Assembly (NCBI GenBank): GCA_963691885.1
Contig: OY829843.1
Location: 3,472,001-3,536,000, forward strand
Length of the DNA: 64,000 nt
From: G963691885 sp963691885
GTDB lineage: Bacteria > Pseudomonadota > Alphaproteobacteria > UBA8366 > Aestuariispiraceae
Reading direction: 5' to 3'
The notes beneath the pieces were generated by a model. The model was not told the DNA's origin, did not search any database, and was given only the letters and a program-made list of their open reading frames with translations. Of this stretch, positions 52,844 through 59,992 are shown in pieces (within the stretch, counting starts at the first letter, position 1; each line of letters starts with the position of its first letter). A program made the translations under genes and the position numbers.

Positions 52844-53407
52844 CTAGGCGGGGGCCTTCACTTCTGCCATGTCATTCCAGACACTCTGATTGGTGAGTTT
52901 TCCGTCCGTTACGGTAAAGCGGTCCACAAAGCGAATGCCGCTGAACGCTGAACCGTCCAGCCATTTACCGGACAATGTACCACTGCAGTACACGGTCACC
53001 CCCTCAGAGCCAAAACACTCATCGAAATTTTCGTAAGTTTTCTCGACGGATTGATAGCGGTCCTTCGACCAGGTCACCAATTCCTCAAGCTTTGTGAAGC
53101 GGGCATCACCCGGGAATGTCATCTGAAAATCATCTGCCAGAAAACCTGATGCTTTTTCCAGGTCTCGCTCCTGCATTGCCTGCAAAAACTGTCGGACCAG
53201 TTCTGCGGCGGGGACTGGTGCTTTTGCCGGGATTTTCTCAACCCGTCCGCGCATATAGTTCTGGGAGGGGACCTCGTTGATCATCACGGTAATCGCGTCC
53301 CAGACCGCGCCGGTTGTGTGTTTTGCAGCGTCTGTCAGGCGCTCTTCCAGCCGGCGTTTTGTGGCGTCGGAATACCCCTCCATCAGGACGCAGGTGATCA
53401 CGGGCAT
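52844..53407 (-). CDS. tautomerase domain fused to SnoaL/NTF2-like domain
   Basis: 187 residues. Residues 1-60 resemble the 4-oxalocrotonate tautomerase fold: MPVITCVLMEGYSDATKRRL with Pro2, the general-base position after Met removal, and VMINEVPSQNYMRGR. Residues about 68-180 form an NTF2-like domain (LVRQFLQAMQERDLEKASGFLADDF, FVDRFTVTDGKLTNQSVW). The two domains are usually separate proteins. Divergent from the GntR regulator with TTATATCA site D between them. The fused unit may catalyse two consecutive isomerisation/lyase steps. Confidence 0.78.
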   Translation of the reverse strand: MPVITCVLMEGYSDATKRRLEERLTDAAKHTTGAVWDAITVMINEVPSQNYMRGRVEKIPAKAPVPAAELVRQFLQAMQERDLEKASGFLADDFQMTFPGDARFTKLEELVTWSKDRYQSVEKTYENFDECFGSEGVTVYCSGTLSGKWLDGSAFSGIRFVDRFTVTDGKLTNQSVWNDMAEVKAPA

Positions 53408-53458
53408 CGGGTATTCCTCCTGTATCAGTCGACAAAAACACTGGCTTAAAACATAATG

Positions 53459-53466
53459 TTATATCA
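53459..53466. promoter_or_regulatory. operator octamer TTATATCA, site D
   Basis: TTATATCA between the divergent tautomerase-NTF2 gene and the gntR gene, 66 bases upstream of the gntR ATG. Fits autoregulation by the GntR/UTRA protein. It matches sites A (35152-35159), B (45609-45616) and C (46600-46607, reverse). Confidence 0.5.
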
Positions 53467-53531
53467 AGGTGTCATTCCTCAAGGAAATTGACTATTATTG
53501 CGCATGAATTGATCTGGGAAAGAGTGTCGTA

Positions 53532-54332
53532 ATGTCGGGTGCCGTTGTTGATAAGGATCTGAAATCGCTGGTTAATGACCGGCTGCGAACACCACTTTAT
53601 CATCAGATCTATCTCGTTTTACGTGACAAGATCCTGAATAAAGAATTCGCAGAGGGGGATCTTCTATTCAGTGAAGATGAGACGTCCCAGATGTTCGGTG
53701 TTTCCCGTATCACCGCGAAGCGCGCCCTGAACGAGCTTGCCCAGGAAGGGTTGGTTGTACGGGAACGGGGACGGGGCACCAGGGTGGCAAGTGGCGTCAC
53801 TGTTGCGCCGGTTCGTGCCAATGTCGAAGGCATGCTTGAAAACCTGATGGCGATGGGCCTGGAAACCGAGGTTACCTTGCTGGAATTTGACTATGTGAAA
53901 CCGGGGGAACAGGTCGCGGCAGTGCTGGGCGTCGCGCCGGGCGAGATGGTCCAACGTGCCGTGCGTGTCCGACGTCTGGAGGATGAGCCGTTTTCTCATC
54001 TTGTGACCTATGTTCCAGAGGCGGTGGGCCGGTCATATGGTCGTGAGGATCTTGCAACCACACCCCTTTTGTCTTTACTGGAGCGATCGGGGGTTGTGAT
54101 TTCCCGTGCTGAACAGACGATTACAGCGACATTGGCGGGGTCGCAGATCGCACCCGTGTTGGATGTGGAACTGGGGTCACCCCTGCTTTGCATCAACCGT
54201 ATTGTGTTTGATCAGAATGATCGTGCGGTCGAGTATATAACGGGCCTTTATCGCCCGGACCGATATAATTTCCGCATGAACCTCTCGCGGGTTCAGGTGA
54301 AAGACGATAAAAGCTGGTCTCCAACGCTTTGA
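53532..54332 (+). CDS. GntR/HutC-family transcriptional regulator with UTRA domain
   Basis: 266 residues. Winged helix in about 20-90 (PLYHQIYLVLRDKILNKEF, GDLLFSEDETSQMFGVSRITAKRALNELAQEGLVVRERGRGT) and UTRA effector domain in about 105-250 (VAPGEMVQRAVRVRRLEDEPFSHLVTYVPE, LLSLLERSGVVISRAEQTI, PLLCINRIVFDQNDRAVEYITGLYRPDRY). Most such proteins repress catabolic operons until a substrate analogue binds. It is the only local regulator of the 35-54 kb island and is probably the reader of the TTATATCA sites. Confidence 0.88.
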   Translation: MSGAVVDKDLKSLVNDRLRTPLYHQIYLVLRDKILNKEFAEGDLLFSEDETSQMFGVSRITAKRALNELAQEGLVVRERGRGTRVASGVTVAPVRANVEGMLENLMAMGLETEVTLLEFDYVKPGEQVAAVLGVAPGEMVQRAVRVRRLEDEPFSHLVTYVPEAVGRSYGREDLATTPLLSLLERSGVVISRAEQTITATLAGSQIAPVLDVELGSPLLCINRIVFDQNDRAVEYITGLYRPDRYNFRMNLSRVQVKDDKSWSPTL

Positions 54333-54347
54333 GGAGTGGCCCTGGGG

Positions 54348-56345
54348 TCAGGTCTTCTTCGGGCTGCGTTTGAACTTGTTCCCCTTCGGCCGCGCTGGTG
54401 GTTTTCCCGAAGATTTCCCGGCAGGTTTGGTTGTAAACTTTTTCCGTCCCTTCGCCTTGGCTTTGGTCTTCGGTTTCTTTGGCTTTGCCTTGCTGCCCTT
54501 GTCGGGTCTTTTTCCAGGTGAGGCGGGCCGGGGTTGATTTTGCCTGTCGTCTTGCCTGGTTGGTTCAACGGGTGCCACCACAGGTTCTTCAAAAATTTGC
54601 GCGGGGCGGGGTTTTGCAGCACGGGATTTGGCAGCACGAGATCGAGCTGGGGCCGGAGTGCGATCTTTGCGGTCGCTGGGTCTGGACGCCTGTCTTTCGC
54701 GCGGCGGGGCGGGCCGTCTGGATTTTGGGGCTGGTGCCTGCGATATGGCCGGAGGTGTATCCAACCGGGTGATACGGATATTCTGCTCAATCACGGCATC
54801 AGGCCCTAGTTGCTTGACGAAGGCGTCCACGCAGGCGGGTGTCAGTTCAAAAAAGGTTTCAGTTGCCTGAATCCGGATTGCCCCGATCTCATTTTTGGTA
54901 ATATGCCCGTTGCGACAGATCAGGGGGAGGAGCCATCGGGGTTCTGCGGATTGATCTCGCCCGACGGACAGAGAAAACCAGACACCATCGGTAAAATCCG
55001 CGCGTCTTTGCTTGGGCGCTTGCGGTGGTGCGATGTCGAGGAGCTCTTCGGGCGCGGCCTGCCCCTCAAACCGTTGACGCAAAAAGGCTGCTGCAATCTG
55101 TTCCGGTGAATATTTCGCCAGGAGATCACTGGCAAAGGCCTGTTCACTCTCGTCAAGTTCCTGACCAAGGGCGGGATCGGACAGCAGGCGTTCCCGGTCC
55201 TTTGTCAGAATGTCATCGACTGAGGGGGCTGGCTGCCAGGTAGCGGTTACATTGGCATTGCTCAACAGACGTTCGGTCCGTTTGCGCCAGTTATGGGGAA
55301 CGATCAGGGCGCAAACGCCTTTGCGACCGGCCCGGCCTGTTCGCCCGCTGCGATGGAGCAGGGTTTCCTTGGTTTTCGGGATATCCGCGTGGATCACCAG
55401 TTCCAGGTTCGGCAGATCGATACCGCGGGCGGCAACATCGGTCGCAATGCACACTTTGGCACGCCCGTCTCGAAGCGCTTGCAGCGCGTGTGTACGTTCG
55501 TTCTGGCTGAGTTCCCCGGACAGGGCGACGACGGAGAAGCCGCGATTGTTGAACCGGCTGGTCATATGGTTCACTGCGACCCTCGTCGCGCAGAAAACGA
55601 GGGCGTTTTTGGCGTCGTAATACCGCAATACGTTGACAATTGCATTTTCCTGGTCGCTGGGTGCGACGGAAAGCGCGCGATAGTCGATATCCACATGCTG
55701 TTTTTGGGCGGAGGCGACGTTGATCCGGGCGGCATTACGCTGATAGCGCTTTGCCAGATGTTCGATGGAGCGCGGCACAGTGGCAGAGAAGAGCAGGGTC
55801 CGTCGGTCAGTGGGGGAGGCATCCAGAATAAATTCCAGATCGTCCCGGAACCCGAGATCCAGCATTTCATCGGCCTCGTCCAGAACCACAGCTTTGAGGC
55901 CGGAGGGGTCAAAGGAGGCGCGCTCTATATGATCGCGCAACCGGCCGGGCGTGCCGACCACGATATGTGCACCTCTCTCAAGCGCGCGGCGCTCCGTCCG
56001 CATATCCATGCCGCCGACGCAGGAAGCGATGATGGCGCCTGTGTCGCTATAGAGCCATTGCAGCTCACGCTTGACCTGCAGCGCCAGTTCGCGGGTCGGC
56101 GCAACGGCCAGCGCGAGCGGGGTTTCCGCCCGATCAAGGCGGTCGGACCCGCCCAAAAGGTTCGGTGCCATGGCAATCCCGAAGGCGACTGTTTTGCCAG
56201 ATCCCGTCTGGGCGGAAACCAGCGCATCCCGGTCGGCCAGATCCGGGTCCAGTACGGCTTCCTGTACCGGCGTCGGTTTGTCATAGCCGCGGCGGGCCAA
56301 GGCGTCGGCGAGGACAGGTACCACACCTTCAAAATTGCTCATCAT
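54348..56345 (-). CDS. DEAD-box RNA helicase with basic C-terminal tail
   Basis: 665 residues. Q motif and motif I (KPTPVQEAVL, SAQTGSGKT), Ib/II (VLDEADEMLDLG), III (LLFSATVP), V/VI (VATDVAARGIDL, HRSGRTGRAG) make a complete helicase core (about 1-370). Then comes a DbpA/CsdA-type RNA-binding domain (about 450-530; WFSLSVGRDQSAEPRWLLPLICRNG). The last roughly 120 residues are Lys/Pro/Arg-rich and low complexity, ending KGNKFKRSPKKT, and should be disordered and RNA-binding. Likely role in ribosome assembly or cold RNA remodelling. Confidence 0.9.
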   Translation of the reverse strand: MMSNFEGVVPVLADALARRGYDKPTPVQEAVLDPDLADRDALVSAQTGSGKTVAFGIAMAPNLLGGSDRLDRAETPLALAVAPTRELALQVKRELQWLYSDTGAIIASCVGGMDMRTERRALERGAHIVVGTPGRLRDHIERASFDPSGLKAVVLDEADEMLDLGFRDDLEFILDASPTDRRTLLFSATVPRSIEHLAKRYQRNAARINVASAQKQHVDIDYRALSVAPSDQENAIVNVLRYYDAKNALVFCATRVAVNHMTSRFNNRGFSVVALSGELSQNERTHALQALRDGRAKVCIATDVAARGIDLPNLELVIHADIPKTKETLLHRSGRTGRAGRKGVCALIVPHNWRKRTERLLSNANVTATWQPAPSVDDILTKDRERLLSDPALGQELDESEQAFASDLLAKYSPEQIAAAFLRQRFEGQAAPEELLDIAPPQAPKQRRADFTDGVWFSLSVGRDQSAEPRWLLPLICRNGHITKNEIGAIRIQATETFFELTPACVDAFVKQLGPDAVIEQNIRITRLDTPPAISQAPAPKSRRPAPPRERQASRPSDRKDRTPAPARSRAAKSRAAKPRPAQIFEEPVVAPVEPTRQDDRQNQPRPASPGKRPDKGSKAKPKKPKTKAKAKGRKKFTTKPAGKSSGKPPARPKGNKFKRSPKKT

Positions 56346-56510
56346 CTGTCTTTCACTGTGCTTAACGAGACGGCCGTCTGGCGGTCGGGATGGCTTGGAT
56401 GCGAACAGGTTGCTGCCATCACAGTGTCAGGGTGGCCGGGTTGTACGCGCTGGCGACGATGGCGTAAAGGGGCGCTATTGGATTTATGCTGTTTTGCTGG
56501 TTTGACGCGT

Positions 56511-57011
56511 TTACGGCGTCGACGGGATGCCGCGCCCCTGATCAGGGTTCAGGCGATAGACCGCGTAGTTCAGACTGGCCGCGAACGTCACCCAGCCAAG
56601 ATAGGGCACAAGCAACAGGCCGGACAACGGTTCAACCATCCAGAAGGCCACGATATTGGCCAGGATTGACAGCCAAAGCGCCCCTACATTGATCAGGGCC
56701 CAGTCCATACGGCGCATCCCGAAAAAAACGCCGGACCAGATTGCGTTCAGGAATAGCTGCACCCCGAACACCGCGAAGACGGGCGTGATCATAGCGCTGT
56801 CCGCCTGTTCCCAGACCCGCCAGCCGGCAATGGCAATCATGACATAGAGGATGGACCACCCAACGGGAAAGGCCCAGTCGGGCGGCGTCCAGCCGGGTTT
56901 GGCGAGTGTTTTGTACCATTCCCCCGGCTTGAACAGGGCACCGGAAAGGGAGACAAGAAATACAAGGCCGAAGAATGTCAGCAGTGATATCCAGTTCATC
57001 TCATCGGGCAT
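56511..57011 (-). CDS. tspO: TspO/MBR family membrane protein
   Basis: About 166 residues, five membrane helices. Family block WYKTLAKPGWTPPDWAFPVGWSILYVMIAIAGWRVWE, followed by LFLNAIWSGVFFGMRRMDWALINVGALWL. TspO binds porphyrins, heme or cholesterol-like ligands and affects stress responses. ATG choices at 57029, 57011 and 56999 are all possible; 57011 is picked. The C-terminal NYAVYRLNPDQG is usual. Confidence 0.84.
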   Translation of the reverse strand: MPDEMNWISLLTFFGLVFLVSLSGALFKPGEWYKTLAKPGWTPPDWAFPVGWSILYVMIAIAGWRVWEQADSAMITPVFAVFGVQLFLNAIWSGVFFGMRRMDWALINVGALWLSILANIVAFWMVEPLSGLLLVPYLGWVTFAASLNYAVYRLNPDQGRGIPSTP

Positions 57012-57135
57012 GTGTAAATACTTTCCCAAGTTGGAATGTCGTTTAACCCTATTTCTTGTACGATTGAAATCGCCAAACGGTTGATCCTACAATTTTTGAC
57101 TTAACATTTGAGGATGCAACAACAGGGGATGATGC

Positions 57136-57510
57136 GTGTCCAGTGCGCGACAAAGGTTTGATAAGAGGCTGCAATCTCTATCAAGGCGATCGGCCAGGAT
57201 ATCGGATCCGATCTTCACCTGCCTTGCCTTCACGGCCCTTGCTGATCTTGCCGCCGATCTGGAGGGGTCGGATGCGGACCACACCCGCGATCTCTTAACC
57301 GTTGCCGGGACCAGATTGATCCGTATTGCCGCACGACGCCCGAAGGTTCAGGACCCGATAAAGGAATGGACTAACGGGATTGACGGGAAAGGGCAGGGAA
57401 TCTCCCTCATACTCAGAACCCACGCCATTCGCGACGCAGAACGCCGTATGACAAAAGCCATAGAGGGAACATCCCTCTCGCTTCCCTTGGCAGGGTACTG
57501 GACCTACTGA
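57136..57510 (+). CDS. small protein of unknown function
   Basis: 124 residues from GTG 57136, with AGGGG about 8 bases before it. I do not recognise the family. The sequence is helical and basic at the start (SARQRFDKRLQSLSRRSARISD), with a middle ALADLAADLEGSDADHTRDLL and an Arg-rich C-terminal half. No signal peptide or membrane segment. It is divergent from tspO and converges with the immunity-like gene, so it stands alone. Confidence 0.55.
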   Translation: MSSARQRFDKRLQSLSRRSARISDPIFTCLAFTALADLAADLEGSDADHTRDLLTVAGTRLIRIAARRPKVQDPIKEWTNGIDGKGQGISLILRTHAIRDAERRMTKAIEGTSLSLPLAGYWTY

Positions 57511-57533
57511 GGGTACATTTTTTTGCCCAAGCT

Positions 57534-58133
57534 CTATCGCGTTTCTAGATCCGGGTCGTCTTCAAGTATGGCGCGAAACGTGATCCAATCCGGAAATTCT
57601 GCATTGAGGTCCACCTGATCAAAACCATAGTCCATTCCGAGTGACATCAGGGCCTGACATTTTTCCTCTAGCACCGTTTCGTCGCCAAGCGGACCAAAGG
57701 ACATCAGATCATCATCTTCGTCCAATGGACCCGCTCCCCCAAACACATCCAGAACTGCCTGCCGGGAAACACCAACCTCAATCAGGCGTGGTTTGCGTAT
57801 GACCAACCCATGTTGAAATGAGACCTGGACACCTATTCGTCTCTCTTCTGAGGATTTGTTAACTTCAAACCCAAAGAGGCGAAACCATGTCGGGAAATCA
57901 ACTTCTGTCAGGCAGAAATCTACATTTTTTGCCAAGCCAAATTGTTGTAGACCTGCACCAATTTGCTCCAGCAACTCTCTTCCATAGTTGACTGAATGAA
58001 CCAAGAAGAACTGATCTTCATCGTAGAACTTTGATGCTTGCAGATGTTCCAACAGAACAGATGTTTTGATTTCTTTTTCTTCGAGTTGTGACTTCCGAAA
58101 AATCACACCTTCGCACCATGCGAGTCTCGCCAT
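57534..58133 (-). CDS. putative immunity protein for the adjacent toxin-like gene
   Basis: 199 residues, acidic, no signal peptide or membrane segments. No known domain recognised; contains VDFCLTEVDFPTWFRLFGFEVN and an acidic C-terminal half (GPLDEDDDLMSFGPL, ILEDDPDLETR). It starts 3 bases after the stop of the toxin-like gene on the same strand. This spacing, the acidic composition and a toxin domain rich in basic residues support an immunity role. That is inference from position; the protein may be a simple hypothetical. Confidence 0.5.
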   Translation of the reverse strand: MARLAWCEGVIFRKSQLEEKEIKTSVLLEHLQASKFYDEDQFFLVHSVNYGRELLEQIGAGLQQFGLAKNVDFCLTEVDFPTWFRLFGFEVNKSSEERRIGVQVSFQHGLVIRKPRLIEVGVSRQAVLDVFGGAGPLDEDDDLMSFGPLGDETVLEEKCQALMSLGMDYGFDQVDLNAEFPDWITFRAILEDDPDLETR

Positions 58134-58135
58134 TT

Positions 58136-59322
58136 TTAGTCTTCCAATTCCAGTTTCATGTCGCCGGGAAGCCAGTTTCGTATGTTGTGTATCGGAGTTG
58201 CTTCAATACCAGCCCCGTAGTGCAGTTTTCGCTCACTTTCTCCGACCCTCGCAAGCATTGACTTTGGAACGGCGAAATCGACTCGGACCGGCCCGAATCC
58301 GCCTCGCTCAAACGGTGGCAACCCCGCATAAACGGCTGGCCGAAGGTCGCTTTGTTGGTGTCCAATTCCGGACGGGATCTTTGTGCCGCGTTCTTGTGCC
58401 CAGAGTTTGGCTTCCTCCGGACTCATCCACCGTGAAACGTATTCATAGCCATCCGGTAAAGGACCGGTTGCGGCGTGGGTGCCGAGCGGGAATACACCAA
58501 CATGCCCTTCGGGTGGTGCCGGGCCGTCTTTGAGAATCTCCAGCACTTCGTCTTGGGTTTTTTTTTGGTCAACGATGCTTTTGGTACAATGAGCGGGATG
58601 GCCGCTTGTGTAATTCCGACTGACGCGTCGACCAAAGGTCCGAGGAAAAGACCCGCCGCACCGGTTAATTGCTCAGCCGCGCCAACGGCCATGCCGCTGA
58701 GATCGCCTTCTTTCATTGCTTCGTTAAAGCGACGTCCACCGTCCTTTATCGCTTCATGATCCTGCCTTGGGTCCAGCAGCTCCGCTGTGCCTTTTACAAA
58801 ATCGCGGACCGGTTCAAAGCTTGGCCCCATGACACCGCGCGCGACACTTTCAGCGGCATCAAGGCTGTCCGATACAAAATCACCTTCCTGCTGCTGTCCG
58901 GTTTTCCGGACTTGTTCCGCCTGACGCTGCATCCCACGTGTTTCCTCAACAGTCAGGTCGCCAAAGGGAGCAATGCGATCCTCTTCGCCGGATTTATTTG
59001 TTTGCTCCCCGATCAGGGGTTTGCGGTTCGACGGTTTGGTCGATCTTTCCGCACGCGGCAAAACCTCCGGCTCAGAGGCGAGGTTTCGGATCCAGGAGGG
59101 GGCGTTTGGGTCTTCCAGGGCTGGCTTTGCCCCTTTCCGCGTCGGGATCGCACCGGAGGGTTTGTCGGCATAATAATCCTGTACCCTCTGCGGCTCGTCG
59201 TTCAGCCAGCGATACGTACCGCCCCATCTGGGTGTGGTCCCCCTGTAGAGAAGGGAGGCCCGGCGTTTGTTCTGTTTCTCCGGAGCGTCGGGTTTTGATG
59301 ATCGTGCAGACAAAAATGACAT
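58136..59322 (-). pseudogene. polymorphic-toxin-like protein with ADP-ribosyltransferase-like C-terminus, frame broken at A9
   Basis: About 395 residues if one base is restored in the A9 run (58558-58566), which joins the two frames as ASLTKKKTQDEVLEILKDG. N-terminal 280 residues: Arg/Lys-rich low-complexity MSFLSARSSKPDAPEKQNKR, then a glycine-rich AGLFLGPLVDASVGITQAAIPLIV. C-terminal 130 residues: YVSRWMSPEEAKLWAQERGT, VRVDFAVPKSMLARVG, HYGAGIEATPIHNIRNW, a pattern I associate with ART-type toxins that target EF-Tu (TreTu type); moderately sure. Starts at ATG 59322 with GGGGA 11 bases upstream. The immunity-like gene follows by 2 bases. Either an assembly error or a slippage-dependent gene. 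Confidence 0.55.
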
Positions 59323-59526
59323 CGCGCTGAAATCCCCTTTTGTTCGAAAAAATATGTGACTGAAAACGGTGTCGGCCCTGGCGGTCATGCCCGGGCCGAT
59401 ATGTGCTCCAAAAAAAAGGGCACGCAGCGTAACAGAGTGGTAGCGCTTTGTCAAGAACAAAAAGTGAACTGTAGTCTGTGCGGAACCCGGATCTTTGGAG
59501 ACCTCCAGTTGGTTTGGCAATGGCCT

Positions 59527-59979
59527 TTAGTCGAGGGCCTTGATAACGGCGTGAGGGTAATCGATACGGTCAGTGGGCTGATAGCCGTGCTGCTTGAAAA
59601 AACCGAGGGCATCGCTCTGAGCTTTTACGATCAGGGCGGGGGCGTGGAGCGCGCGGCTCAACTCTTCCGCCTTTGCGAGTAACTGGGACCCCAGACCTTT
59701 GTGTTGATGGGCCGGGTCCACGAAGAGGCCGTGAAGAAGGGCTTCCTCCCGGCGGTGGGCGGCGGGTTCCCTGACCGGGGCTTCGAGTGCCATCAGCGCG
59801 ATGATCGGGTCGCCTGTGACCCTGATCTCGAGATAGGCGAGCTCATCTTCATCATATTGATAGCTGGGCAGGGCCAGCCGTTTCAGCCTGTCGGATATCG
59901 ACCATGTCGCAATCGCCCGCTGGATCACGGCATTAAGGGCGGGCAGGTCATCCCGGTTGGCGCGTCTGGTCTCATGCAT
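59527..59979 (-). CDS. GNAT-family N-acetyltransferase
   Basis: 150 residues from ATG 59979, which follows the ABC permease stop by 13 bases. GNAT fold: TRRANRDDLPALNAVIQRAI at the start, LHGLFVDPAHQHKGLGSQLLAKAEE with the acetyl-CoA-binding Q/R-x-x-G-x-G/A pattern (HKGLGS), and a C-terminal KAQSDALGFFKQHGYQPTD. Acetyl acceptor unknown. Could be co-transcribed with the permease. Confidence 0.82.
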   Translation of the reverse strand: MHETRRANRDDLPALNAVIQRAIATWSISDRLKRLALPSYQYDEDELAYLEIRVTGDPIIALMALEAPVREPAAHRREEALLHGLFVDPAHQHKGLGSQLLAKAEELSRALHAPALIVKAQSDALGFFKQHGYQPTDRIDYPHAVIKALD

Positions 59980-59992
59980 TGGCGTGGATGCG

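Noticed and set aside
55293..56669. 458-codon open frame opposite the DEAD-box helicase
   Set aside because: Shadow of the helicase; no family pattern in the translated frame.
58558..58566. Programmed frameshift at the A9 run as the sole explanation for the toxin gene
   Set aside because: Possible, but four other homopolymer breaks of the same sign make sequencing error the simpler first explanation.
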